A stretch of 64,000 nucleotides of DNA, from positions 27,893 through 91,892 of the forward strand of contig MNCI01002826.1 in assembly GCA_015680685.1 (NCBI GenBank), written 5' to 3'. This document shows positions 31,500 to 44,152 of the stretch, piece by piece; the stretch's first letter is position 1, and each line of letters begins with the position of its first letter. The translations under genes were made by a program, and so were the position numbers. Source of the DNA: Gnetum montanum (lineage: Eukaryota > Streptophyta > Gnetopsida > Gnetales > Gnetaceae). The notes below the pieces were generated by a model, which saw nothing but the letters and a program-made list of their open reading frames with translations, made no database searches and was not told the DNA's origin.

Positions 31500-33000
31500 A
31501 ATTATAGCAAAATTAATGATACCAGTGCCATGTGCTTGATTAAACAAATAGGCATATTTCCCGTCTCAATCCCACAACCTAGACTGCCGATGTGTAGTGG
31601 CACTGGCAGTGGATGCAAATAGAAACTCTGCACCTGTTGATGCTCCAATAATGACACCTGCATTTCCATGAACAAAGCCACTGCTGCCACCTGTGCCTTG
31701 CTCGTCTTCATGCTATCAATGCTGCAATCACTCCTACGCTCCTTCCTCTCTATCGTTGCTGCATTCTAACCGTCAACCAGCACTTTCAGAACAGTCCTGA
31801 GGGCTCCATCGTGGTCATTGCCGGCCATGTCAACGGGTGTGATGCAGGCGTCACCAATGGCAACCTTAATGATCCACTTTGCTGCACCATGGGATCAAGT
31901 TGCTCCATGTAGTAGACTCCAAGCTCAGAAATGTGGAGTGTCAGAAATACAGCCCATCCTCGGCTAGGAACTATCAGGCCCTCAAACGCGATGGTTTGGC
32001 CGACATCAGCAACAGTTCGGTGAAGAAGAAAGAAATCTCGCTGGTGATCTAGGTTGGGGGTTTGGAGCCATCCACAACGAAATTTTTCAGCATTGGAGTA
32101 GCCAGTGGCGCTGTCCATCATGGCTAAAATGGCTCTGTGCTTGAGTTTTGAGATCACAAGATTCAGCCATGTTCAATAGGGAAACGGAGACTCTTGAATT
32201 GGTACTCATTGCTGGTGTCACCAGAGAATGTTTCCGAGGGTTTGATGGTGATACAAGTGAAGTTGTTGGAGAAGGTGGAGGTGTCAATGGTTTCAGATCA
32301 ACCATGAAACGGAAATGCACGTTATACATGGAATTGCTTGTCTTCAACTGGCCTAGTGTTCAACTTCTTCTAGCGATCCTCACGTTGTTGCTTGTCGAAA
32401 TACAACTTTACGTTGTGCTGAACCAGCCTAACATGCAAAATCAGAGCCTCATCCTCCATTAATAAGAAAGTACTAGCATATTCAAAATGAACCGATGCTT
32501 CAGCTAATAATTGCTGCAACATCTACGAGGCTAATTATGGAAAGCTTTAATGTATGGCCTTCATGGATTTCCTGCTTCCCATGTATTTTATAAATCCTCT
32601 TATTGACTTATCCAAATTCCCATTGATTTCAACATTTGTTTCCAGTATTTACAGCGAGCTTGTTTTTCGTTCTCCAGAAACGGGATATTTTCAAAATTGT
32701 TAGCATGGTTCACATCCCTAAATCCATCACCACCCATGAACAAATACGTGACACCAAATCCATCATGCTATAGGAGTCAGCATGAGTTGAAGATGTAGTT
32801 GTACTTTGAAGATGTAGTTGTACTCTGTCTTATGGTATTCACAACGCAAGGATTCACTGGACTGGACGAGCATGATGGCGAAGTAGCACATAAATTAAGT
32901 TATATGATGATGGGCATGCCTTGCCATTTTAGGTGCCTTTTGAATTACCAAGTGACAATTTTTCATAATGAATTTTCCCGGGATTCAGCAGAAACATTCT
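31500..33000. other. Coding-like segments inside U3 of E, unrecognised
   Basis: GC- and CpG-richer than its surroundings, with several medium ORFs on both strands. Candidates conserved with 25,280-26,900 include, on plus, a 104-codon frame at 32,148-32,462 (ETLELVLIA, DGDTSEVVGEGGG). On minus, conserved stretches read STFSNNFTCITI, GFGVTYLFMGGDGF and NHANNF, with stops. I cannot name a family. It could be a captured gene fragment or non-coding U3 that is merely GC-rich. Confidence 0.4.
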
Positions 33001-33015
33001 TTGGTAACTTGTCAT

Positions 33016-33259
33016 CTGAAGGATAACCAAGATAAAATGCCACTTTGGAGTAAAGTAGAAGATTTCATAATACTATTACTAGTTATCCGTCCATCAGATT
33101 CAGAAAAGAAATTAACCTAACCCTTACAGAACTCTTACTGAAGGATAACCAAGATAAAATGCCACCTTGGAGTAAAGTAGAAGATTTCATAATACTATTA
33201 CCAGTTATCCGTCCATCAGATTCCGAAAAGAAATTAACCCAACCCTTACATAACTCTTA
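33016..33259. repeat. 122-bp tandem duplication in E right LTR
   Basis: Two adjacent copies beginning CTGAAGGATAACCAAGAT (33,016 and 33,138) differ at only a few bases. The left LTR has one copy, so the duplication arose after insertion. Confidence 0.8.
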
Positions 33260-33586
33260 TAATCTAAACTGGGTTAATAAATAAAGCTAGATTCTTTACC
33301 TTCTTCAAGTATTAGGTATTATCATGCCTTAAAAACAAATGTAAAATGTAGTCCCCCCTTGCAAGCTTCACAGAAAATAACAATGCTTTTGTGTTAACTT
33401 TAATGAAGGCTTTGGTGAAAGAATTGAAGATCATGAAAATGAATAACTAGGATGTGTTGAATATGAATTTTCTTCCTTGACTTTAATTTTCACCATATTC
33501 ACTCATTTCTTATTGATAATAATTCATTTTCTTGTGCTATAACTATTGTAAAGTTTGTTCCATGAAATGGCTAAAATGTGACAATA

Positions 33587-35678
33587 GTTCCCTTTAACGA
33601 TTCTTTACATATTTAAATTTTAGGGCCTAATTTTCCTAAGTAGCTATCTCAATTGCGATCTTCTAGTGAAGAGCATGAACTTTTTCCATGCAGAGGTTTT
33701 GATTCTCTATTGCCAACCTCCTCAAATCCAAGTTCACCTTGGAGAGCTACTCGTGCTTTTAGTGTATTAATTCCACCATTTGGTCCTTTTGCTGCTTAGC
33801 ATTATGCAAGTAGTGATTATCCTTTATGAGAGATAAGTTTTCATTTCATACCTACGATAGATCCTTATTAGTATTGAAAGTCATGGTCTCTCACAAGGAT
33901 GCATTGAAGATCATGTGCTTCTTCGCATTCTCAACCTCTTGAAGTCTCTACTAAAGCTATTGGAAAAATTCATCTCTAGTAAACTTAGGCCTAAGAATAA
34001 CAAGGTTAGAGAGACCAGCATGCAACTCAGCAAGTTCAGTGACCAACTGTCAATTAGCTACATTGACCTCCTTAAGTTGTACATTAACAATTAGTAGGTT
34101 GTCCCTTATCTCAAGAAGTTATGATTGATTTACTGTAATGTAATCTAGGAGATTAAAGATCTCTGAAAGTGGTTGCCTGATTCCAACTAGTCTTTCCAAC
34201 ACCTCCTCATGTTGATCACTCCCTATCGTGTAGATGTACTAATGCTCGTCATTGTAATAATATTAGGTATTGATGCTTTAGGAGCATTTAAGACTTCAAC
34301 AACCTTGTGAGCCACCACCTCTACTGTTGTCTCCTAGCCTTTGTGCTACATGACTAGGATGGTCATCCACTCACCTTTCTCCAACATGACAGAGAAGGCT
34401 GCATCATTTCCTAAAATTTTAGGAAACATTTATCTAAGGATGAACACTGTGATCTCTTGGGTACTTGAATTGGACCTTGTGGATGCTTGGTTCCTTTGAG
34501 CTGAGAATAGTAGGGCAGTTTCACTGTCCAACCAATTGATGATCTTTGCAACCTTGTTTAGGTGGCTTATGGCTAGATGGTAGATAAATGGTTGTCCATC
34601 ACCTATGGAACCTTGGTATTACTACAGGTACTTCTCTCAAAGCTTTCTGATGCATTTTGCAACTGCAAGCATTTTTGGTGTGGTTTGAGGTGGTGGTGGT
34701 GGTGGTGGCTACTCCTCCTCCTATAGATTCATTGCTATCTTATCTTTTATCATCTTCTGCGAAGATGTAGTAGGAGCATAGTGGATCACATTATTGGAAT
34801 AGCAAGCTATTTCTTCCCTTTTGCACAATTTGTGAATTAGGCAAGGAAAGGGAAGTGTCTTCCTTCCCCTCTCATTTTCTTTGAAACTTTTCTCTATTTC
34901 CAAGAAAATGAGCTAGGGAAGGTTGATTAGAAACTTCTGGCTCATAGCAGCACATACTTGGGTAGAGAAATCAATGACTTTGCTAGGCCTTATTATTAGA
35001 TTTAGCTGATAATTCATGATTTTAAAGTATGCTTTCTTTGCCTTGGTGAGAGCACTATGCTCCTTGCAATCTAGTTCATAACATCATTGGACCCATTCTT
35101 TCTTAGCTTTGGGATCCTCCTATGTTGAGATCTTAGCCAATTTAGCCCCAATGTCTAGCCAGCTGAGGTCCTCTACAATGGCATCAACTACGTAGGAGAT
35201 GGTGATGTCTTTGATTTTCACCGATGCATCTCCTTGTCAATTGTTCCAAAATAGGTATGTCTCCTTGATGTCCTATTCTCTGTTGTTAGAGAGAATGAAC
35301 CATATGGGAGACCCTTGCAGTTGTGGATAGACATCTTTTGATGCTAGATCCAAGAAGGATCCAAAGTCATACTCTTGAAGAATAAAAATTTTGATCTCCT
35401 TGGTCCTAATCTTCTCTAAGAGCCTCTATTAAAGTCACCTCCAAGTTAGGCCTTGGCCTAGGAGCCTCATCTTGCCTTCATTAGTTGGTTTCTACTATGG
35501 GAATCTGGCAAATAGATTCTACTTCTAGCTTCTCTTGAAGGAATCCTATTGCATGGGTTGCTTCAGGTGCTTATTCTTAGGGTTGTTGTGGTTGTTGCTA
35601 TTGGTCCCTTCCTCCTCTAGGTTGATTCTCCCTGAGCTATGAAGGTCCTCATGCCTATGGTCCTCATTCTAGTGTCAT
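33587..35678 (-). pseudogene. Extra ORF of B3: Transposase_32-like plus coiled coil, truncated
   Basis: The ATG at 35,676-35,678 stands in the same context as in B2 (AATGACAC). The Transposase_32-like region reads EDPKAKKEWVQ, AYFKIMNYQLN, IIRPSKV and, in the open piece 34,721-34,903, MEIEKSFKENERGRKTLPF with FPCLIHKLC. Then follow FPKILGNDAAFSVMLEKGEW and TILVM, as in B2. The coiled-coil part is cut at 33,587 by E, losing roughly the last 400 bp. Stops are of C-to-T type. One TGA (35,084-35,086) is at the same codon as a TGA in B2 (17,802-17,804). Confidence 0.75.
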
Positions 35679-36250
35679 TTGTGATTACAAACATAATCCA
35701 TGATTAGCTTTTTACTATATAACCCTTAGTGATTATGATACCTTTCTTGTTAGGTTAGGTTATATTGTATTTTGGGTGGTGGTCACATTAATATTTAGTT
35801 TGTGATTTTTGTTAGTTGGATTATTTTAATATTATTTTCTTTTTAGCTATCAAAGTTTGTGTGGTGGTCTTAACCCTTTACGATTGTTGATTTTAACATT
35901 ATTTTAATGGATTGACCATATAAAGCTTAAAAACTTTTGAAAAATTTTCTACTAGAAACTAAAGATTTATGTTCCCCACAACATAAAGCTTATCTCTAGT
36001 AGAGCGAGGATAAAAAAATAGGTGAAATTGGATTAGCAATTTGCAAGTTAGGGCGCATGGAAGATTCTTAGTCTCTAAAAAAGAAAAAAAATCTTTTGCT
36101 TGTTTGGAAAATAATGCAAAAATGAGCTAAGTTTCATGCATATTTATAGTATTTTTATGCTACATTGATGGGGCTACATCAACTCATCTCACTCTATTAA
36201 TGGAGCTACGTTGATGTAGTTGTTCTTAGCAATACTTCGCATTAAAAATG
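35679..36250 (-). promoter_or_regulatory. U3-like promoter block before B3 extra ORF
   Basis: On the minus strand: subrepeats ACATCAACGTAGC and GTTGATGTAGCCCCATCAA (36,170-36,230), TATA box ACTATAAATA (36,141-36,150), leader, then ATG at 35,678. It is homologous over its length to 16,640-17,210 at moderate identity. Confidence 0.6.
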
Positions 36251-37650
36251 GAGGAATTTCCATGAGTTCTAGGACAAAACAAGAGTATAATGGAAGCTAG
36301 AAAGACATATAATCATGACAAAAAAATAGAAGAGGATGATGTAGGCTTGGAAGAAAGGATTTAAACACATTTAGATAAATTTAGAATGCCAAAATTAAGC
36401 AAATTTGAAAAGTTGAGTGCGCGTTAATGTGATTGATTTCACAAATGGTTGGTGGTTAGGAATTTTAACTTAAGGGAGACTAAAGGGAATGCAACTGGAT
36501 CCTCCCCAAAGTAGGTGTATGCCCCTAATGCCCTTACATGCCCTCATCACAAGGAGTCCATAAACACTAAGGATGATGAATGGTTGTTCTATGTTAAGAT
36601 ATATATTAAAGAAAAAATCGTCCAAGGATTATATTTTCACCACAACAAATAGATGAATTGATCAAAATATGAGGTAGTGTGGTGGTATGTTATGGATTAA
36701 GAATGATGGTAAAGAGAGAATGATAGGTGATCTCCATCTAGGTTATAGGAGATCCTTGTGAAGTTTGTGATTAAGATGATATGATATCATCCCTTCCTCA
36801 GTCAAGATCAAGTCCATTCCTCTTGCAATAGCTTCTCATTGACATATGCTTTTCCTTTAACTATCAAGAGTTTATGAGAACTCCCTAAGAATAACCACAA
36901 CTCCAAGAGAAAAACAAAAAAGAAGAAGAAATGCATGATCTTAGTTAGAGGTGTATCTTTAGGCATGGGTAACATGCCTTTCCAAGCCCATAACCACTGC
37001 TTATAGCCCATTATTTAGTCTAAGGGGTGTGCTTTGAATTTCCATGTTGTTTTTTTTTCTTTCATAGGACTCACACCATGCAAAGACGTGCTTTCTTTAA
37101 TGGTCAACAATGGAAGTGATGGTATGCCAATGGAGAAGAATCATAAAAATTGAAAAAGAAGTTGGAAATGGGATAGAAAAAGTTCCTTTGAAGTCATACC
37201 CTTTTCCACTCCTTCTTGGTCTATTCCAAGTCCATTAGGTAGCAAGATCATTGGTTGCTTTTAGTTGCAATGGGAAAGGACCTTATGCTTATAAGATGTA
37301 GAGCCTTCATGGGATAGATGGAATGGATGGATGTCGTGGACCCATAGTCTAATACCATGAGAAAATTAACAATTTGTTAATAGAGGATATAATCTAGAGA
37401 AAAAAACTTGACCATTTCATAAATTAATCACTATATTAATAGCTACATTCTTTAACTCCTAGTATTAACAGTAGTATTGGCAAAATTAAAGATTCTTATG
37501 AAATAGATAAATACTAAAAATAAGGATAAAATAAAATGGAAAATATATAAAATAATTAAGAAAATAGTTAAGAAAATGAAAAAAAATGAAGAACGGTGTA
37601 AAACAAAAAATTTGAAAATTTATGGTAGTCCTCACAAGATGTCAATATGG
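36251..37650 (-). other. B3 spacer
   Basis: Non-coding counterpart of 15,061-16,640. It shares AACTGGATCCTCCCCAAAGT (36,500) and the GGTGTGCTTTGAATTTCC block (37,023). No ORF supported. Confidence 0.65.
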
Positions 37651-38800
37651 ATAGCCATCTCCCCCATAACTGAGTTGAGGAGATCTAAAAAATAGAGCAT
37701 GCTTATTCAAAGATGTTAGTGTTGTTGGTTATGCTAGATTCTAGAAAAGGATTCACTTGTTGGATGTTGATCAACTATCATTTTTCTAGGCATGAAGGGT
37801 GGTAGATGATCATGACACTTGAAGAAAAAGTTGCATGAATGATATAAGGCCCTTTCCATAACATTTGGAATTTAGTACATTTTGGTACATGCATGGGATT
37901 CCAATAAAGGGGCTCATCATTAGGTTGGAATTTAAATCTTCTTATTTGAGCATTATGATGTTGTTTAGAATGGCCTTTTGTATTTCATTGTTAGGACTAC
38001 TTATTAGTTTTCATCTAGTACAGTCAGTGTCATCATGCATTCTTATTGTGCTAGATCAAAGTTAAAGTTAAGCTCATGAGTCATTGAGTGTATAGAGTTT
38101 GGTTTGGATTAGAAGCTTAGATAACTTTTCATACACTAACTCATAAGGAGAGTACCCTATAGGAAGTTTCTAGGTGGATTCAAAGCCTATAGAGCATCAT
38201 TAAGTTTCATTCTCTAGTCCTTCCTATATTTATTGATTGTATGTGTTAATATTCGAGTTATCTCTGTATTAGTAACTTCGCCTTAACTGTTAGCTTTGGA
38301 TGATAGGGAGCTACAAGTTCATGTTGCACCTCTAAGCATTACATCAGCTTTCAAAAAGTAGTCCCTATAAAATGAGTCTTGTTATTAGAAATAAGTGACT
38401 CGACACACCAAACCTGTTTACCACATGTTGTTAGACAAACTATGTTGCATCAGAAGATGAATAATCACTAATATCTGCAAGTTTAGCCCACTTAGTATAG
38501 TAGTCAATAAGTATGATCATATATGCCTTCCCATTAAACATAAGAGTAATAGGTCCCATGAAGTCAATGCCCTAGAGGTTAAAGGGATTTAGTGATTAGA
38601 TCCACTATTGAGGCCCTTCCATTTGGGTTGTCATTCTTCCATCTCGTTGGTAGCATTTGCATGAATGGGAAAATTGGTGAACATCCCTAAAAATCGTTAG
38701 CCAAAAGTATCCTGTCATGAGGATCTTCATGGTCATCCTCCTACCAATATAATCGTTCCTACAAGGACCTTCTTAAGCATCCTAAAGGATTTGTAGTTTA
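37651..38800 (-). pseudogene. B3 integrase remnant
   Basis: Aligned by position and sequence with B1 and B2 integrase. Around 38,100-38,250 the complement encodes the P-I-G-Y-S-P-Y-E-L-V-Y-type segment with frameshifts. Around 38,300-38,560 lie the second D and first D regions. No open frame above 60 codons survives here. Confidence 0.7.
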
Positions 38801-40450
38801 TTAGCATTAGGTGCATACCATTGCATCAAGCCATTGACATAAACCTTGTAAAGGTTACCTTGGATTTCCATGTTGTGTTTAGCTTGGTGAAGAAATTATT
38901 GTTTCTTCTTTTTATCCCATTCCTATGAAATCTCATGAGTGAGAAGATAGGAAAGAAAATCATTGTACCAATTAGTACTCCTAAAATTTTGAACATCAAG
39001 GGATTTAACAAAGAGGAGTTCATTTGAAAATTGATCAGATAAAGGCTCCTAATCCTCATTGCTAACTCATCGTAACCAAGATAAGTGGTCAGCAACCACA
39101 TTCTCAGTCCCTTTTCTATACACCATTGTAAGGTCAAACTCCTTCAAAATTACTAGTCACCGTGTGACACATGGGCTTACTGTTGGCTTGTTCATTCAAA
39201 AATGGATATCACTATGATCTGTGTGTACAAAGATTTTGTATCCAAACACATAGTGCTTGAAAGTTTTCAATAAGTACACTAGCATCATGAGCTCCTTCTT
39301 AGTGATGGTATAATTTAGTTGTACACCAATAATGCTTCTGCTCAAACAATGGATATAATAGAAACATTTTTGATCATCTAATTGTATGGGCACTGCTCCC
39401 AATGCATAATTGGATGCATTCATCATACTGTGGAAAGATCTAGACTAATCTAGAGCATGTATAATAAGAGCTTTCACAAGTTTTTTCTTTAATTACTAGA
39501 ATGCATGCTCACATTTCTTGGTCTAGGCAAAGAATGCATCCTTCTTGGTTAGCTCCACCAAAGATTTGGTGATTATGGAGAAGTTTTCAATGAAGCATTG
39601 ATAATAACTAGTGTGTCCAAGGAATGACCTCACATCTTTTACTATTTTAAGTTGCCTAATGATTCCTTGGATGACCTATACTTTCTCTAGGTCTACTTCA
39701 ATCCCTTTTTCTAAAATTATGTGTTTCAAGATTATGACCTCTTGGACCATCAAATAGCTTTTCTGCCAATTGAGCTTTAAGTTTCTCTTCATGCAACATT
39801 TTAGTAGTTACTTAAGGTGATCCAATGCTTGGTCAAGATTGATACTATAATTAGAGAAGTCATCCATGAAGACCTTCACTTTGCTACTAGTTTTCTATAA
39901 AAAATGCTAAGAACCAAGTGTTGGAAAGTGGAAAAGGCATTGCAAAGGCCAAAGTACATATTTTTTTATGTAAAAGTCCCCTAGGGGCTTGTAAATGTTT
40001 TTTTGACTTGGTCCTCTGGTGCTATCTAGATTTGGTTATAGCCACTATAACCATCTAAAACCTATAGTAGCCATGCCCTACAATAGTATCCAACACTTGG
40101 TTCACAAATGGTAATGGAAAATAATCCTTGAAAGTTGCCATGTTTAACAGCTTGTAGTCTAGGTATACCCTTCATTTATATCCCTTCTTTGGTACAATGA
40201 TGATTGGGCCAACCTATTCGCTATCTACAATTGGATGAATGAATCCCACCTTAAGAAGTTTCTTAATTTCATTCTTCATAACTTTCTTAAGCTTAGGATT
40301 TAACCTCCTATATAGTTTCCTTCTTGGTTTGATGGAGGGTCTATGTAGATTAAATGTTGGCATATCCTTGGATCTATTATTGTTAGTTTATTATATAACT
40401 AGGCAAAGGCTATTGGTCATTTTTTTACCACTTTAAGTAGATTCTTCTTT
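38801..40450 (-). pseudogene. B3 RNase H and reverse transcriptase remnant
   Basis: RNase H is open at 39,196-39,426 (NASNYALGAVPIQLDDQK, QLNYTITKKELMMLV, YKIFVHTDHSDIHF). RT extends rightward to about 40,450 with VGFIHPIVDSE, GPIIIVPKKGY, YFPLPFVNQVLDTIVGHGYY and the downstream ITK-x-R and KTNLMS-type segments, broken by stops and shifts. The linker after RNase H (38,826-39,137) is open as well. Confidence 0.82.
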
Positions 40451-40880
40451 CATGCTTGAGCAAGATGGGTATTTATGATTACCAACTTGGTATTATCAAG
40501 ATAAGCAAATTCTAGATTAGCTAGCATGGTCTTTAGTTCAAGGGACTCCTACTTGAACTAATCTAGGATCTCCAACTACCCCTAATCCATCTCAATCTAT
40601 GTGTGGAAGAGTTCGTTGTGGATCTACTCTATTTCATTCATATACTCAATGTAAGCACTTGTAAGGAATTCTATTGGTTCCATGCATATTTTTGAATCTA
40701 CTCCACTATTTGTTATCAGTGACTAGGTACCTTTCTATTTTATGGTTATTACATACAAGCACTTTTGAACATTGGATGTCTCAGCACACTTATTCCATTC
40801 CTTGATGGGTGTACTTTGTACAACCCATATCTTGGCATGTAATGACATCCTGTGTCACTGTATGTGATGCATGGAACTTG
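40451..40880 (-). other. B3 protease-RT linker
   Basis: Decayed linker with no open frame on the minus strand. Short plus-strand ORFs here are shadows. Confidence 0.45.
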
Positions 40881-41300
40881 CTTCTTCTCTATTTTTCAAA
40901 ATTCATTTTCTTTGGAAATTTTCAAGGAAAGATCTTGAATCTCCATCTTGGCATCAATTGTGGTGAGTCAAGAACTTCCCATAATAATAGGAAAGTTCCC
41001 TTTTAAATTACCCATATGGATCACTAGAAAGTCTACAGGATAAGACCACCATAGATGGTGATCATAATATCCTCCACTAATCCCAAGGGGATAGTGATGG
41101 ACTGATCAGCAAGCTACAATTTGATGTTGCATTTCTTTAATGAAGTCAAGTTCCAAGTCTTATACATTTCTTGTGAGATTAAATTCACTCTAGAACCTGA
41201 GTCCAATATAGCCTTGCATAGATCATTTCTTGTGATGTGTAAATAGATAAGTAGGCTTCCAAGATCAAATCATTTCTTAGAAAGATGACTAGCCTTAATC
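40881..41300 (-). pseudogene. B3 protease remnant
   Basis: The complement shows a decayed retropepsin aligned with B5 60,336-60,840, including the DFLVIHMGNLKGNFPIIMG-like segment near 40,980-41,040. No intact frame remains. Confidence 0.6.
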
Positions 41301-43295
41301 TAATCAATGACTGCATGGGTCAACATCATAGTATGTTCATTGGAGGACATTGGGATTGAAGGAGGCTCAAGGGTGATTTTAGAAATAATGGATGCAAGGT
41401 TAGCAACCATGGCTAGCTGTGATGGTCTTCATGGACTATTGCTCCTGAAGAAAGTCCTCTTTCGAGGTTTAGGCTCAAAACCACTTGGATGCCTATCTAG
41501 CTATAAGTTAACAATCCTCATGACATTTCTTTGTTGTGGCTCTAGTGGGGTTTTCCCCTACATAGGTGGAGCTAGTGAAAAAGGAGTGGCATTTAATGGT
41601 TTAGAGTTTGGTGATGGATAGAGAGGAGGATAAGTAGAGGAAGAATCAGGTTACAAAGTATGGGTTTAATGATATTCTAGAAGGTAGTAGTGGTGATTGA
41701 AAGGAGTGTGGCTTGTAGCATCACTAGGAGATATAGGCTACTAGACATAGTATCCATAAGGATCTAGTTATCAATAAAGGCACTATTATCTAAGTGGTGG
41801 CACCTCTCATGACTATGGGTTTTTCCATTATTGATATTGCTTCTAAGGTTAACATGATGTACCACTTGTATAATATTGTATTTGGTGGAACTATTGCCTA
41901 TGACTGCCTTGAGGATAAGGCAATCTCCTAGGTGGCTTCCTCTTTGCAAATTTTAGATTCAAGACACACATTCTAGATTCTTGTAGATGCAACATCATAG
42001 GACAACATCCTTTGGGATGTTCATACTAACAGATATCACATCCATCATCATCAATTCCAAAATCTATAACCCCATCGACCATGGTAGACTGACCTTTCTC
42101 CTACTAATATCCTTTCTTTGTATCTCTTCTTCTCCTCTTGTCTATTTTATTACTCTTCTTCTTTGCCTTCTCCTCCATAATTTTCAAAGTAGTTTAAAAC
42201 TTCTTATCTAAGGAGTCTCACATTTTATCCATATTATTTGATATCTCACAGATAGATTTTTATATTAGCAAGGTCTTTCTCTGTACCTCTTCATCTAGTG
42301 GTGCTTTCTCCTCTAGATCACAAAAATGTACATTCCTCTTGTGAATTGAGGGATCTCTATTGTATTCTTCTATACCCTCTTGTTGTTTTAGCTCTCCTTA
42401 TTTCCTTGCCACCTATTCTATTAGCCTTTGGATTTGATGAGCTCTCATTTTACAAAGTCTCCCTTAGGCATAGATCCTAAGAGTTTCTTGCATTTTATTT
42501 CATAGGCCATCTATGATGTAGTAAAGTTGCTCCCTTTGAGAGAACCCATGGCCTAGGCATCAATGCAATAGGGAGTAGTACATGTAAAGGGCTGCATCCA
42601 AGGATTTATGAATTCCTTACTTTCATCCTTGAATCTACTTCCTTAAGTTGAATACTTAGGGGTATGTTTGATATTTGTCATTGAATAGTTCTAACATCAT
42701 ACTACATCTATAAATGGATTTTGGTTCCAAGGACTAATACCAACTCTTCACTTCTTTTATGAGTTTCCTAAGACATAATTTCAAATTCTACCAATCATTT
42801 TCAATGTTTTGTAAGGCACAGGCATCATGAAAAGCTTGCAAGTGATGTTGTGGATCTACATTAAATTCTCCTTCAAATTTGGGAATATTGTTCATATCTA
42901 ACCATTTAATCCTACTATCCTTTAGTGTGGATCTATACTACTTTTGAAATATTCAACATGTTTCTAGTGTCTAGTAATGCTTCATCATCATTATCATACC
43001 CATGGTAATGCCTCCTATGATGAGACCTATTATGCCTCCTTTCCTAGTTATGTTGTTCCTCCTCTTTGCGTTGACTCCTGTCATTGTTCTTATCATCATG
43101 ATGGAACCTCCTTTCATCTCCATCTCAATCCTAATCACCTTTATCTCTATTTCTACCATGGCTCCTCCTATCAAAATTTGATGATGAGGAAGATGGTAAA
43201 GGTAGATGACTAGGAGAATGATGTCTTCTAGTCCTTCTCTTTTTGGTCTTTGTCCTGATCCTTCTTCATATCTTTTTCCTTATCCTTGTCATTGT
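41301..43295 (-). pseudogene. B3 gag remnant
   Basis: It contains the family C-H-rich segment and the gag domain (about 42,500-42,900) with many stops. The right end encodes a strongly charged stretch (NDKDKEKDMKKDQDKDQKEK). It then joins directly to LTR sequence: the first roughly 200 codons and the leader are deleted. Confidence 0.7.
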
Positions 43296-44152
43296 CCATA
43301 TAGATCACAAGCATTCCCTAGCAATCTAGTTGAATTCCATAAACTTAGTGACCCAAGTGGCTGATATTTCTAAATAGTGAATCGTAGAGTTGCAAGAGTG
43401 TTATCTTCTTAATCCACACATATGTCTTAACTATTCATATGGTTAAGTGTGGTTAAGGCATATGGTGTGTATTTTTATAAATTTTTTAAATATATTTTTC
43501 TCTTCATGACTAGATGATTAAGTAAAGGTTGAATAATTAACTATCTAATTAATCAACTATTTTAATAACTAACTATTCTAACATGAAGTATCTATTTCCA
43601 CTTACCATACACATCCTGAACTAGTACTAACACTACTAGGTTACCAAGTGATTATTACTGGGCATGTGAAATATCCACTACTAGGATTACCAAGTGTTAA
43701 TATGTTATGCTTGAAGTGGTTGTACTCACATATTTATGATTAATTATATTAACTATTTAAGATCATAAATGTAAAGTGCATGGAAAGTAAGTGTTGAATA
43801 GAAATAGTGAACTAATCTAAGTGCTGCAATGGATGTAGCAAATCTCAGTTTTATTATCATTCATTCCAATGTGTTTAGGTACATAGACACTCAAATAAAA
43901 CTCTATACAATCTCTTAGATCCACATTGAAAGTAATAAGAGAGAAAATATTCTAACTCTAGAAGGAACAAACTGCAAGTGCTCTACTAAGACTATGACTA
44001 AAAAGTACCATAAATGTGAGTAGTGGGCACATTTATATAAGAAATGACTACATTAGCTTTGACATATCTATATTAACACATCCTAGCATATGTCAATGAA
44101 TATATGTTGATAGGGATGTGTCAACATAGCCTATCTTATTAATGTTTCATCA
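43296..44152 (-). repeat. B3 5' LTR, 3' end truncated
   Basis: Matches the B1 LTR from CCATATAGATCACAAGC on. The terminal roughly 50 bp and the primer-binding site are missing. TATA box: TTATATAAAT on the minus strand at 44,031-44,040. The plus-strand end is TTTCATCA at 44,152. Confidence 0.8.

Larger units (their letters stand above)
21482..33586 (-). mobile_element. Element E: LTR retrotransposon with about 3.6-kb LTRs
   Basis: The left LTR (21,482-27,206, interrupted by Y) and the right LTR (30,022-33,586) flank an interior of 2.8 kb with gag and protease on the minus strand. On the plus strand the right LTR runs TGTTGGTGAC … GTGACAATA and the left ends GTGACAACA: short inverted ends with TG…CA. 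A primer-binding site sits seven bases inside the right LTR and a polypurine tract adjoins the left LTR. RT and integrase are missing apart from a possible RNase H scrap, so this copy is a deletion derivative. Its right end interrupts the extra ORF of B3. Confidence 0.85.
30022..33586 (-). repeat. Right (5') LTR of E, 3,565 bp
   Basis: Plus-strand ends TGTTGGTGAC and GTGACAATA. The TATA box on the minus strand (TATAAATA, 31,144-31,151) gives a U3 of about 2.4 kb and an R-U5 of about 1.1 kb. It matches the left LTR over its length, including the sequence on both sides of the Y insertion. The LTR is far longer than those of family B. Confidence 0.85.
33587..44152 (-). mobile_element. Element B3: family-B retrotransposon with the extra ORF
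   Basis: The minus strand holds a 5' LTR (right), gag, protease, RT, RNase H, integrase, spacer, U3-like block and extra ORF, the same order as B2. The left part, including the end of the extra ORF and the 3' LTR, is cut by element E. The primer-binding site and gag start are lost at a deletion joint near 43,295. Confidence 0.8.

Noticed and set aside
42971-43213. Methionine-rich minus ORF and overlapping histidine-rich plus ORF
   Set aside because: They are alternative frames of the charged R/H/D-rich part of B3 gag.
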